In this document: positions 13,401 through 23,018 of the stretch, one piece after another
Layout: every line of letters begins with the position of its first letter
Position numbering within the stretch: the first letter of the stretch is position 1
Assembly (NCBI GenBank): GCA_002633005.1
Contig: NMRA01000015.1
Location: 46,869 to 106,374, forward strand
DNA: 59,506 nt
Direction: 5' to 3'
DNA from: Phoronis australis
Lineage: Eukaryota > Phoronida > Phoronidae
Position numbers and translations under genes: made by a program
The notes under the pieces: generated by a model
Told to the model about the DNA's origin: nothing
Databases searched by the model: none
Seen by the model: only the letters and a program-made list of their open reading frames with translations

Positions 13401-16400
13401 CGTTGTTACATCTGTATATCGTAAGCCCAGTTTTTCTGGGCTTTATCTTAAATTTGACAGTTTTGTGCCTATCCAGTACAAGAGAGGTCTAGTCAATTGC
13501 TTGTTACACCGTGCCTGGAGAATCTGCTCCACCAATTTAAACTTTGATAGTGACGTAGGTATGATTTTCCAGTTGTGTTCCAATGGTTACCCTCTGAATT
13601 TTCTGAATAGCTGTAAAAGGCACTTTCATTCAAAAATGAATGAGGCAGATAAGATAGCTGTTATCGGACCGAGAAAAAGAAAGTTTTCTTTTCTCTTGGT
13701 TACACCGGGGCAAGTAGTATAAAATTGAAACGCCAATTATCTCACCTTATTCATTGCATAGACCGTGGGCCCCACGATACCAGTCTCAAAAACATTTGCA
13801 TGAAACTGCTTTTGATGGCTCTCATTGGTTGTTTTTTTGTGTATTTCTCACTTAGATGAATATTATTGGTTACTTTTGGTGCCAGTGGCCCATTGAGATT
13901 GACTAAGTTCATCTCGTTGCCTTATAAGGAGTTTCGTTGGCAGCATGAACATCATATCTGTGACGCATACTCCCTCTAAAATCTGCCAAGCCGTTCGCAA
14001 ACTCAACTTCGCTAGTGGCCGTGCGTGACGTTTGCGGTTTCAGGGGAGTATTCTGAGACTTGGGACAGCGGGTGACCTCACCGAGTGTCTCGCGATGAGA
14101 AATTGCAGCCAAAATCACGTGCTCTCATTGAAATCAAGCGGTAATATCTCGCTGAGTCTTGCTTACCTAGCTTGATCCTTATGTTAGTGAATTCTATCCT
14201 GGCTTCCGTTACCGATTGACATGCGCATTCTACATACTTAGAAATGTCATCTGTCGCGCGATAAGAGAAGCACCGCTAAGCCTAAGGATTATTTTTAAAA
14301 CCGAGAGATTTTTCAGATACTGACGTGGACCCAGATGCAGATACGAGATAATCCACGGCCGGATGGTGGTGATATTGCCGGGCTCGGTCATCAATTCGCA
14401 AATATCCGTGTCAAGGCAATACAAATGAATACAATTCGCTCTAAGAGTCTAACTTGAGAATGGATGGTTTTCATCTGGAAGAATGAGTTTGTGACAATCC
14501 TGAAAATTATGGGAAATCCATAGTTGCAAGCGTTTGATAATTCAATTGATATCTTTTTAGAAATATTCGTTGTCATCAACAGGCCTAACACTCCCATCCA
14601 AGTAAATGGAAAACACACGTGCATTTAGTTTACTCTACCTAATTTGCATTTATAAGGGAGGACTCAGATATTGTGCAGTTTTTACAAGAGTTCTGGCAGT
14701 CAGGGCTTGGAATGACCAATGATATAAAACGCGGAAACTTTTACGGCCCAAAACATGCGCGCTACCCAGCCTTGCAACAGTTGATGTGAACCTTTCGCCG
14801 ACAAAACTCGGGAGGACTAAAAAAGGTTACCACCATCAGTAGCATGCGTCTGCGTCTTTTTAGCTCAATCGTCCACTCCCACCCCCACACATTTTTGGCT
14901 GCAGAGCCGTAGTATTTGTCACCACAGTTTACAATCACACGAGACACCATTGAAAACCCCACCACGCTATCCCAGATGCCCCGGCAATGTTGACAATTTA
15001 CGTTCCTCCGAAACATATTTGCCGCGGAAATGTTATATCAAATCAGATTTTTTTTACGCGGAAATATAATAAAATGCGCGGACAGAACATTTGAAAAAAG
15101 CGGAAATCGCGTTTCCGTGGAAAATTCCAAGCCTTGGGCCGTGCAGAAGTTCAATGTTGTACCAGCTTCAGAACATCGAATTCAGACTACATATAAGAAT
15201 GCTGTGCAAGACATTACACTTACAGACTGAGGAAAAATGTAGACTCTGCTATCAAGACATAAAAATGTGACAGACTTTACAAAGACTCTTCACTTGGACT
15301 GTCTACTTCATAGGAAAATTTTACTTCTGTGTTAGACTTTTTGTACTCAATTGACATTGATATGATCATCACAATTATTGAGTAGCCTAAAACATTTCCC
15401 CATACTGTATCAAACACGTCTGTAGACTTCCATTTCAAAGTCATTGACTAAGCAAAATGGGTTATGACATGCGATATGTTTGGAAATAAGTCCAACTTTT
15501 AAAAATAAAAAATTGAATAAACACACTAATGTGCATTACTATTAGAATGCGTGGGTAAAAATAAGGTGCACAAAAAACAGCATACTAGCTCATGGAGAAC
15601 GTTGACCGCCACGCGGTTCCAGCACGTTGCAGTTTTTACGTGTGTGACCTGTTTAGATTTTCTGATGTGGAGTACATTGCATATTGATACTAACGTTAAT
15701 CTTCTCCTCATCTGGTCCTTTCTGAGGCTCTTGGGGCTTCACGTTGAATGCGTTCGCCTTCTGTCGCTGCACTTTCATCACTCCACACAAATACGCGCTC
15801 TTGTTCGACACGTGCTGCAGTTTACTCTGCGAGAACTCCATAATCACTTCCCGAGCACCATCCAGATCAAATTCTCTCAAAGCTTCAACGGCTCGTTCGT
15901 CAAGATCTCCATCTTCCAAAAGTCCTGAAGGGAAGCAATGCCCAAAACTTAGCAAGATAAATACTGAACCAAACTGCAGCAGATATACAGCTGATTTTAT
16001 ACTGTTCTAAAAACTTGTCATGAAACATCGGATGGTGAACCACAAACAATTAAAATAAGAGCAACGCAAAGCGTTGAAATGCGCCCACGAATGCATTGCA
16101 AATGGTGTGCTTTTAGGGTTACTTATTTGTATCATAAAAATGGCCACTAGATTAAGCAAAAACGTACGATCCATCCAAAAACAGGAACATGCCATATTTC
16201 ACAAAATCTGTCAAGAACTTCAGAGAAACAAAGGAAAACAGAATAAAATCAAATTGTCACTAGTGGGCACACTGTCCGTTGGATCCGCCTGAAAGTCGTC
16301 GTCTGTTATCGTCACATAAATACAATTACTAAATTTAATAAAGATCCTGCAGTGGGTTTAGGAGATACAACTATGAGCGCAAAACAAAACTACCACAAGG

Positions 16401-19400
16401 AGGCGCAACAGTAGTCAGTCAACATCATCAAAGATAGTCTTCACACTAAAAACATATATGCCAATTTTCAAAATGATTTGGTTGATACAGGGGTGTACGC
16501 CAAAAACAAGATTTGAAAACAGCAAAAATGGCCACTAGGTGGCGCAAAATACCTAGACTCCATCCAAAAACAGGAAGATAGCATCATCACATTAATAGAT
16601 GCCTACATTTAAAATTTTATGAAAATCGAAGATACAGAGTTAAACGTAAAAAAATAAAATTGCCACTAGGAGGCACAGCAGTAGTCAGATCTGTCCGACA
16701 GTCGTCGTCGTTTGTAGTCAACATCATATAAATACACTTGCTAAATTAAGTAAAGATCCTACAAAGGGTTTAGGAGATACAGCCATGAGCGCAAAAACTG
16801 CCACTAGGAGGCGCCCCAAAAGTCAAAGTCATCAGAAAATCATTGTCAGTCGTACACTTCATAGTAAAAACATACATGCCAATTTCCACAATTATCCTGA
16901 AAACAGTTTGGCTGATAAAAGAGAAGATGCCAAAAAACTCGAAAACAGTAAAAATTGCTATTGGGTGGCGCAAACTAGGTCGAATTCATCTGAAAACAAA
17001 GAGATAGCGACACCTCATTAATGATGCCTATATGCCAGATTTTATGAAAATACGTAGAGGACCTTTGAAGATACAGAGGTAAACGTAAAAAAATAAAATT
17101 ACCATTAGGTGGCACACCAGTAGTAAGATCTGTCCGAAAGTCGTCGTCTGTTGTTAACATCATATAAATATACTTACTACATTTCATAAAGATTCTGTGA
17201 ACGGTTTAGGAGATAAAGCCATAAAAAAAAAACACAAAAAAAACCCGGTCACTAGCAGGTGCCACAGTAGTCAAAGTCGTCGCAAAATCATCGTCAGACC
17301 TCCACTTCATAGTAAGAACACACATGCCAATTTTCACAATCGTCCTTTGAGCGGTTTGGTTGATAGAGGGGTGGACGCAAAAAACAGACTCGAAAACGGT
17401 AAAAACGACTACTAGGTGACACAAACTACATCAAATCCATCCGAAAACGGGAGGATAGCGTCATCTCACTAGATGCCTACATACCACATTTCATGAAAAT
17501 CTTAATGACTTTTGAAGATACAAATGAAAGCGTAAAATCTGAAATTGCCACTAGGGGGTACACCGGTACTTGTATCCGTCCGAACGTTCGCTCAAGCCGT
17601 TCCATTCATGAATGTGTCAAATTTCATGAACATATGTAAAGAGTTTCGGAGATAGAGCAGCGGACGCCGGACACCCGGAGATAACGGCATAATGCGTCCC
17701 CATATACATATGGGGGCGCATAAAAATGGCATCTAAATTGTATCTTTGGGACAAGCATTGAAAACTACAGTCAACGTTCAGGTTACCTCCCTGGGCGGTT
17801 AAACTGGCAAACCTAAAAATTCGGGGGTGAGCTGTTAACCAGGCATGGGCGCTTTAACGGGAAATTTCCAAAAATCGTGGGTGGGTGGTTAACCGAACAT
17901 GGGTGATTATTACGACTGACAACCGCCCTGGGCTGTAAATCTTACCTCATGAACCGAGTCCCCAAATGTAGTCAGAACGCATATCACTTTTCGAAGAGCT
18001 TTATTGCCACGTCGTCAAATGACGGTAAAAAATGTCAGAACAGCAGATGATCCCAAGGATTTTTCCTATTCATTGTTAAACGACTGACTTATCAAATTTT
18101 GAGGTGGAAAAACACATTTTTATTCTACATGCAAGATTTCCAGATCATCCTATTACAATATCACCTTCAATATCGCACTGCAGCACTGGTTGGTCCAGCT
18201 GTTTGCGTGCAATGTCCTTGCAAACGATCGCGACTTGGAAATGCCGTTAAGTAATATAACAGCCTGTTTCGATGCGCGTCTCGTTTTTTTTATGGCAAAA
18301 GTTAGCGGCAAACAAATTCTTAAGACCCTCCGTTCGGGGTTGGACACGCGTGTACGAGTCACCTGTCACTCACATATGCACTATGCAGTCAAGGTAACTT
18401 GCACTCCAGTGTGTGGGAAAGCGCACCACACCAGTTGCACATCAAAAGAGAACAGCGACAGTATAAAGCATAAGAGTATACCGGCTTGACTGTAGGTTTA
18501 AGCTGACCAGAAGTTTACTTCACACTGAACTTGGAACTCCTGGTGTTGTAAAAAGCCAATGTTGCCCAAAACTGCGATGTCATCGTGGCTCGATGGGTTC
18601 ACCCCCCATTGCCGCCAATTTTCAGTCAGTCGATCTATATCGTAGATATTTCACACTTAAATGGGAAGAATTTTGTTCTGGCTGAAACTGGCCGATGTAG
18701 AAACAAAATTATTCAGGAGGGTTAAAAGGGGAGGTGGAAACAATTTTACAGTCACACTTCGGCAGGGGTTGTCGCAAGAAATCGTATTATAAAGAACTTC
18801 CACCAACATTGGTGAAATCTACCAAAGCGAATAATACTGAAATGCATCAACATAGGGAGAATTTGACATCATTCATTAAGTTATGGGAATTTTTCAAAAT
18901 CCAAGAGCTTCCCACCTAAAGCAAATTACGAGTGTTGGCAAAACCACTGTCACATTTCTCTGGCCTTACTTTTGGAATATATGTTTTACCTAGAGCACTA
19001 GACAGAAACTTAGCGTGGCAGACAGCATTGCTGAAATCATAGGTATCGAAGGTGGCAGGGATCTTAAAGTATTGCCAACATGGGAAGAAAACAAAGTGAC
19101 AAAACGTTCAAGTGTAATATTTTGAAGTCAATCCATGACCTGGGACAGTAATTTGTTACTTGTTGCATTATAATTCACATTGCCAAACCGCCATCGCCGA
19201 GGCCATCGTTGCACTCATTACTGTCATCGACCTTTTTATCTTTAAGTCGGAAAATCGCACGCTTCCTTAGCACTAGCACTAGGTGCTTATCTTCAACTTT
19301 CAAGTCGCGGAAGGGGGCGCTTAACTGAGAGGTGGGTGTTTAACTCGGTGCTGTAGTGGAGTGTCGACACAGCCAACCACCTTTTGGCGTTACAACGTAG

Positions 19401-19793
19401 CACACCGTAAGTTACATAAAGTGCTCAAGGCGATACAGTGGGCTTTTGGCGCCTATTACCTCTAATTTTACCGCTATAGCACTGGTTTGACTGGAAATCT
19501 TTAACTATCGCAGAGGGGTGCTTAACCGAGCAGTAGGCACTTAAATCGGAAATCCACCTTAAGTCGGGGATGGGCAGTTAAGTGAACATGGGCGTTAACC
19601 TGAACATTTACGGTAAGAGTAAAAACATTTGCATACCAGCGGCATAAAGTTTTTTGTCTAATTCTTCTGCAACAGCCGGGCTGACTCCTGCTGCAAACAA
19701 TTTGTTGAACTGTTCTGTTTTTTCGTATGGTTTTTCTTCCTGTTCCATGGGTTGTTCAGACTCGCCATTTGATTCTTGAGTAATTTCAGCCAT
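1227..19793 (-). CDS. SYNCRIP/HNRNPR: hnRNP Q/R (SYNCRIP/HNRNPR-type) RNA-binding protein, 5' seven coding exons
   Basis: Gene-level entry. The coding exons, in transcription order, are 19793-19637, 15924-15695, 12703-12593, 8200-8024, 3897-3762, 3087-2879 and 1406-1227; all splice phases agree and give about 400 residues. Residues 1-130 form the acidic N-terminal domain of the family, with the signature 'NKSAYLCGVMK'. RRM1 (about 166-245) has RNP2 'VFIGKIP' and RNP1 'KGYGFVTF'. RRM2 (about 246-326) has 'RLYVGNIP' and 'NRGFAFLDF'. RRM3 starts at about 342 with 'VLYVSKL' and 'KGYGFVHF'. Domain order and spacing match vertebrate hnRNP Q/R almost residue for residue. This family binds A/U-rich mRNA and acts in splicing, mRNA stability, transport and translation. 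The end of RRM3 and any RGG-rich C-terminus lie beyond the left edge; nothing at 1-1226 encodes them. Invertebrates usually have one gene for the vertebrate SYNCRIP/HNRNPR pair, so the exact symbol is a choice. Confidence 0.95.
1407..2878. other. hnRNP intron, no feature recognised
   Basis: A+T-rich intron. Short open stretches at about 2150-2660 show no domain and no splice or codon pattern that would make them exons. Confidence 0.6.
2879..3087 (-). CDS. SYNCRIP/HNRNPR: hnRNP Q/R coding exon 6 (RRM2)
   Basis: 209 nt, phase 1 in, phase 0 out, with acceptor TAG and donor GTAATA. It encodes 'GVIVYLDHNDAKKKNRGFAF' (RNP1 'NRGFAFLDF') and ends 'WADPQTEPDEETMAK', equivalent to the vertebrate 'WADPIEDPDPEVMAK' linker into RRM3. 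Confidence 0.95.
3762..3897 (-). CDS. SYNCRIP/HNRNPR: hnRNP Q/R coding exon 5 (end of RRM1, start of RRM2)
   Basis: 136 nt, phase 0 in, phase 1 out (donor GTACGT). It encodes the last strand of RRM1 ('LDGKEIVPGKKLKVN') and RRM2 RNP2 'RLYVGNIPKGKSKEEI'. The joined reading 'RIVDELTG' into the next exon matches the family. Confidence 0.93.
4305..5790 (+). mobile_element. Non-autonomous hAT-like element, family D, copy 1 (incomplete)
   Basis: Begins CAGGGCTCGACATAACGAG followed by a long foldable end region rich in GGTCGCATTTGCGACC. The body aligns by eye with 25665-26480 in the same orientation, with 23435-25437 in inverted orientation, and with a diverged stretch at about 17990-18730. No transposase reading frame is present. 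The CAGGG start is typical of hAT termini. This copy lacks the far end. Confidence 0.6.
5791..7011. other. hnRNP intron, no feature recognised
   Basis: Non-coding A+T-rich sequence. Open stretches at about 6022-6300 and 6780-6974 have no recognisable domain. Confidence 0.5.
7012..7135. repeat. Family-C dispersed repeat (GGGCGGTTAACC-type), copy 1
   Basis: Alternating blocks of the form 'TGGGCGGTTAnCnnAnCATGGGCG' separated by A/T-rich spacers end near TACGGTAA. Related blocks occur at 17770-17930 and 19290-19612. It resembles the end region of a terminal-inverted-repeat DNA transposon, but no complete element could be delimited. Confidence 0.45.
8024..8200 (-). CDS. SYNCRIP/HNRNPR: hnRNP Q/R coding exon 4 (RRM1)
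   Basis: 177 nt (59 codons), phase 0 on both sides. RNP2 'VFIGKIPRD' is at the first residue and RNP1 'KGYGFVTF' is near residue 40 of the exon, with 'WDLRIMMDP' between them as in vertebrate hnRNP Q/R. The acceptor (GTTCAG on the minus strand, plus 8201-8206) is followed at once by the left end of a family-A repeat, which therefore supplies its polypyrimidine tract. The donor is GTTAGT. Confidence 0.95.
8292..8785 (+). mobile_element. hAT-like MITE, copy 1, nested in family A
   Basis: Perfect 14-bp terminal inverted repeats CAGGGCTTGGAAT(G/T).../...AATTCCAAGCCCTG flank a ~494-bp body. The insertion is flanked by the 6-bp direct repeat AAAAAT. Removing the MITE and one repeat restores 'CATAAAAATGGCCACTAG', which is found uninterrupted in the family-A copy near 16131-16150. 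No coding capacity. A related copy is at 14701. Confidence 0.85.
9598..10830 (+). repeat. Regular ~453-bp tandem block (3 x ~150 bp) with CTCF-like cores
   Basis: The best-ordered part of the family-A array. The core motif appears at about 9605, 9764, 9911, 10053, 10217, 10362, 10506, 10670 and 10813, in the repeating order CCACTAGGAGGCGC, CCACTAGGTGGCGC, CCACTAGGGGGCAC. The 453-bp periods differ at only a few positions, so the expansion is fairly recent. Confidence 0.85.
11941..12592. other. hnRNP intron, nothing recognised
   Basis: A+T-rich intronic sequence between the family-A array and coding exon 3. No repeats, ORFs or RNA-like structures stand out. Confidence 0.6.
12593..12703 (-). 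CDS. SYNCRIP/HNRNPR: hnRNP Q/R coding exon 3 (linker to RRM1)
   Basis: 111 nt (37 codons), phase 0 on both sides. It encodes 'LLIRTGYSLEVTTGQRKYGG', then 'PPPDWGDEPQ' and 'RAGHE'. The segment 'RTGYxLxVTTGQRKYGGPPP' is diagnostic of this family directly upstream of RRM1. Confidence 0.95.
13085..13860 (+). pseudogene. Penelope-like retroelement RT fragment
   Basis: The open frame from about 13090 to 13722 encodes the palm and thumb of a Penelope-like reverse transcriptase: 'FYDQIDRVAMGSPLGPVLA' (RT motif 4), catalytic 'YVDDKFVVF' (YxDD), 'LHFLDVLVKR', 'TSVYRKPSFSGLY' and 'LVNCLLHRAWRIC', all hallmarks of the family. A frameshift near 13690 moves the continuation ('YTGASSIKLKRQLSHLI') to another frame, after which the GIY-YIG endonuclease region expected in complete elements is not recognisable. 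The 5' half of RT is missing. It lies antisense inside an hnRNP intron. It is a dead, 5'-truncated copy. Confidence 0.88.
13861..14700. other. hnRNP intron, nothing recognised
   Basis: Unique-looking intron DNA with short open stretches on the minus strand (13909-14118, 14391-14624) lacking domains or splice context. Confidence 0.5.
14701..15132 (+). mobile_element. hAT-like MITE, copy 2
   Basis: Same family as 8292-8785: left end CAGGGCTTGGAATGACC, right end GAAAATTCCAAGCCTTG. An internal block of about 60 bp present in copy 1 (8608-8667 region) is absent here. The flanks GGCAGT and GGCCGT look like a decayed 6-bp target duplication, agreeing with the AAAAAT duplication of copy 1. Confidence 0.75.
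15138..15694. other. hnRNP intron, nothing recognised
   Basis: A+T-rich intron DNA; no feature found. Confidence 0.5.
15695..15924 (-). CDS. SYNCRIP/HNRNPR: hnRNP Q/R coding exon 2 (acidic domain core)
   Basis: 230 nt, phase 1 in and phase 0 out, with acceptor CAG and donor GTTAGT. It encodes 'LLEDGDLDERAVEALREF' and 'NKSAYLCGVMK', ending at 'KGPDEEKIN'. This is the N-terminal helical acidic region conserved in hnRNP Q, hnRNP R and their relatives. The closest match is the human segment starting 'SDLDERAIEALKEF'. Confidence 0.93.
16048..17721 (+). mobile_element. Family-A element, most complete single copy
   Basis: Left end 'AAGAGCAACGCAAAGCGTTG' plus ATGCGCCCACGAATGCA; right end ATGCGTCCCCATA / TATGGGGGCGCAT hairpin at 17691-17721. 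Between them lie about ten diverged ~150-bp subunits with CTCF-like cores at about 16139, 16253, 16390, 16527, 16662, 16799, 16953, 17099, 17247, 17405 and 17545. There are no ORFs of consequence. It lies in the hnRNP intron between coding exons 1 and 2. Confidence 0.75.
17765..17930. repeat. Family-C dispersed repeat, copy 2
   Basis: Blocks such as CCTGGGCGGTTAAACTGG and GTGGGTGGTTAACCGAACATGG match the 7012-7135 and 19290-19612 sequences. Confidence 0.45.
17990..18730 (+). mobile_element. Family-D hAT-like element, diverged internal copy
   Basis: Shares 'TATCGCACTGC', 'AGAACAGCGACAGT', 'AAGAGTATACCGGCTTG' and the 'AAAATTATTCAGGAGGGTTAAAAGGG' region with 4305-5790. Neither terminus is recognisable. 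Confidence 0.5.
19290..19612. repeat. Family-C dispersed repeat, copy 3
   Basis: Several GGGCnnTTAACnGAnCATGGGCG-type blocks ending ACCTGAACATTTACGGTAA, only ~25 bp from the donor of hnRNP coding exon 1. Confidence 0.45.
19637..19793 (-). CDS. SYNCRIP/HNRNPR: hnRNP Q/R coding exon 1 (start codon, N-terminal acidic domain)
   Basis: Starts with ATG at 19793-19791 and encodes 'MAEITQESNGESEQ', then the family-typical 'FNKLFAAGVSPAVAEELD' stretch. The donor is GTATGC at 19636-19631, phase 1. Immediately upstream of the ATG (19797-19795) the minus strand reads a pyrimidine-rich run ending in TAG, a good acceptor, so the ATG exon probably begins at 19794 and the cap site lies in a separate non-coding exon further right. 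Confidence 0.9.
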
Positions 19794-19797
19794 TCTA

Positions 19798-20962
19798 CAA
19801 ATACAAAAGCAATTTTCATATTCTGTACATTGACCTCTATTACAATTATTTGAATTCCCAGTATGGGGGCAGACATCCTAAACAGCCTCACTTGGTTGTA
19901 TTTAAATTCTTTTCACCTTGTAAAAATGACTAACAAAATCCTCTATTGATTCCCAGATGAAAACGAACAAATTTTCTCCACCCTGTGCTGTTTTAATCAT
20001 GAATTTAAGGTTACGTTTGGCCCGCGTCTCGATGCTCCGGCAGTAAAAAAACATCGGCGCAGTGCGCTCCTACCGAGTCAGTAGATGATAAATGTTATAC
20101 GATTCGCCATGACAAAAGGACACAGTGCGATGTGTGGACTGGTCTGAAACAAAGAAAACGGGGGGAAGGCCGAAGACCAGTCCATGTGCTCACAGCAAGT
20201 GAAATACCATATTTCTTGGAATTGACTTCTTATTGTACAGTGTAATTTTAACCAAAATTATCAATATAAATAATAACATTGAAAACATATAAATTAAAAT
20301 GGTTGTCCTTGTTATTGTTATAAGCAAAATAAAATATTGCAACTTTTAGCTAGATTGATCATACATGTATGTCTATTTGGTGTGACCATATGATTTCCAG
20401 GTGCAAAGGCTTTTTCAGCATTTTGGTCCAGCCATATGGTATAGCAGTACAGCACACCCTATCTTGGTGTAGTCCCTGGCAAGACAATGAATATTATTCC
20501 CCCACCTTGGAAACTGTTCTACGAGGCAGAATCATGATACGCACGTTGACTTGTGCACGACTAAGGCTCGTGCTGTCATCTTGGGTGTTCTCATTTTCAT
20601 TTGTGAAGCCTAACAATGCCCAATGTGGCGTTTTTAGAGGAAGTCAGTCCTCTTTCTAAGCTAACTTATGTAAAAAGGCAGATATTGTACACATAATCGT
20701 TGCATTTCAACAACAACGGCCAGTTTCTCGGTAACCGCTCACCCAAGTTTTATAATTTTGCACCATTTCATTTCTCACACCAAGGGCTTTTCAAAAATGT
20801 ATGACACATGGGCCCTGTAAAAAAATAAAAAAATGTTGTCCTCCCTACCTCTAAAGGCTCTATTATGCACAACAGGTATTCATGACAACGCGACTTTGAT
20901 GTTTAAGTCAACGCGAGGCATAATTCGCTGAAAAACGTCCGGCATATGAAGCGCCTAACGCA
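19798..20962. other. Divergent intergenic region / hnRNP upstream side
   Basis: Should hold the hnRNP promoter and non-coding first exon, which cannot be placed by eye. One hairpin-forming pair is visible: TGGACTGGTCT near 20137 and AGACCAGTCCA near 20176. No coding region is supported. Confidence 0.4.
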
Positions 20963-21813
20963 CAGGCGTCCTCAGCTTCTGATCGTCCTCAACACACTAT
21001 ATATATCAGTGTTCTCCACGGCCTGTTTTAACTCGACGCCCTAACGAGTTTGGATTTTGCTGCGTCGAGTTTGGAAAATGCGCGTCGAGTTTAGAAAGTG
21101 CTGCGTCAGGTTTGAACTTTTGTCCAGGCTTGGTATTTCAACCCTCAACCCTAAAGCAGTGCCTGATTAACCAACATCAGGCCCAATACAGAACTTTTGA
21201 GGCAGTCAACACTATATGTATAACTTCGTAAGACACTACAAAAGTTTAAATTATAATTAACAAAATCTGCAAAAGACTTTAAATAACAAACATTTCATGG
21301 NCCAGGTGACTCCTTCCATTCCAACATGGCGGTGTTACTACCGAGTACCGGGAAATAGTGCGAACAGAAATTTCACAATAAAATACTAAGGGAGCAGGTT
21401 AGGAAAAAATCGTTGTATTTTTAGAACGATAACGTTGCAAGGAATTGAACAATACCGAAATCATATGTGTAAGTCAATGTCGTCATAATGTAAACAATTA
21501 CCCAAAACTCTATAAATTCACACAAAACAGGGGCTCAACAAACCATGAGGAATTATTCTTTCTGCCAATACCATTTACAGTGTCCTGTGGACGATGTCTT
21601 GACCTTCCATGACAAATGGCAATTTCCCTGTGGCATATTGCTGGTGTGCAGTGACTTCTAAATTTTGGGAAGATTTTTGTGCTTTGACAATGACAGCGAT
21701 GTGTTTGCTGTGGACGGTTGAAGTGAAGCACCCATGTAATTTCTAGTCCGCAATGTCATACCTTGTAGTATATATATAGTGTATTAGGGACGATCAGAAG
21801 CTGAGGACGCCTG
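20963..21813. mobile_element. ~850-bp element with 44-bp terminal inverted repeats
   Basis: Left arm 20963-21006 (CAGGCGTCCTCAGCTTCTGA, then GATCGTCC, ending in a TATATAT run) is the reverse complement of 21770-21813 at 41 of 44 positions. No transposase is present inside. One ambiguous base is at 21301. The superfamily is unclear. Inside the left arm a sequence starting CAGTGTTCTCCA resembles a hAT start but has no partner. Confidence 0.6.
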
Positions 21814-22095
21814 AGGCCTAAAGGAGCTCCACCGTCTCTACTGGCGGTGGTCACTGTCTAGTCTGTCTAGAACAATCACTCATTCATTTGTTTTCATTTC
21901 TTCATTTCATTTGTGCATTGAAAAAACAGGCCCATCACTCAGAAGTTGGTCAATTTTCATAAAGTCGAGATCCCTAAATGCGATTCGTGCCCTCTAATGG
22001 TTTGGGTGGCTTACTGAATACTTACCTGATGTCAAAAAACTTAGAATTTCGAAGAAATTTGAAGAAAAGATTTACACCCAATATTTGAGTTTCCA

Positions 22096-22106
22096 AAGAT
22101 GGCGGC
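22096..22106 (+). promoter_or_regulatory. YY1-like promoter motif
   Basis: AAGATGGCGGC, an exact match to the metazoan YY1 consensus that is typical just downstream of transcription starts. It lies ~510 bp before the JmjC start codon. A weaker ACATGGCGG is at about 21324. Confidence 0.4.
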
Positions 22107-22608
22107 GAAGTGACATGTGAAATAGGACACATGGGGGTGCCCGTAAAATAACAGGTGCCCGTTCCGTAGACGCAATTCAACTACAAAAAAGTAAACTCAC
22201 GCTACTCTTTGCGAGAATTTTCAGTTGCTTCACAATGAAGCACATGATCACTTTAGTAGTAATCGCAAAATTCTTGCAACTATGGAACTCAGCCCTGAAT
22301 TTGTTATCCTCGAATTGTATATGAGAATTTGTTTGCAAAAGGAGATCATGAACAATAATTAAAAGCAAAAACGTTATCAATATTTTTGTATAATTGACAT
22401 TCATAACTTCCCAGTAAAATACGACGTTTCAATAAAACAAAAGTGACATCGACAGAGTTAAAGAGTAATAGATCTAGGTCAACAATTTGCCTTGGGACTT
22501 CTGAAATGAAAACATGACTTCATTGGTGTGTACGTGATGTCATTATTATAGATACTGGTTATCTACAGTCTATAGTGAGGTGACGTCGTGAAAAGGTTAC
22601 GCTGTGCA

Positions 22609-23018
22609 ATGCAGTCCCCCGGCGTGCTTTTAATGGTTTGCCTCGGCTATCAGCTGTGTCCATTAACAAAATCCGATTTAACTTCAGAACCTGGTCACTT
22701 GAAACCTCTTGGACAAGGGCGCCCAGCATTAAACATTGAAGAGTTTGATGGATTCCCCAACACAAGGCACTTTTTTGAAACATATGTTTTGCCTCCGAAA
22801 CCCTTGCTAATGAAGGGTGCCGCAAAGCTATCCAAAGCTTTTACACTGTGGCAGGACGACTATTTCATGAAGGCACATGTGCCAGAGAAAGTTGTTGTTG
22901 AATCTCGCAAGAAAGAAGATCGTCTTGCACCAGCTGAGGAAATGTACTTCAAAGAATTTGTCATGATTTACAATCGTACGGACCAGTACATGGTGAATCC
23001 TGTACCGCATCCTCTTGG
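22609..23018 (+). CDS. JmjC gene exon 1: signal peptide and N-terminal domain
   Basis: ATG at 22609 (G at -3). It encodes a hydrophobic leader, then 'NIEEFDGFPNTRHFFETYV' and 'PPKPLLMKGAAK', the usual N-terminal start of cupin-8/JmjC hydroxylases, and a potential N-glycosylation site in 'IYNRTDQY'. The donor is GTAAGG at 23019, phase 2. Confidence 0.88.

Noticed and set aside
22588-22608. Earlier start of the JmjC gene at GTG 22588
   Set aside because: Non-ATG start in a eukaryote. The ATG at 22609 opens directly onto the hydrophobic leader.
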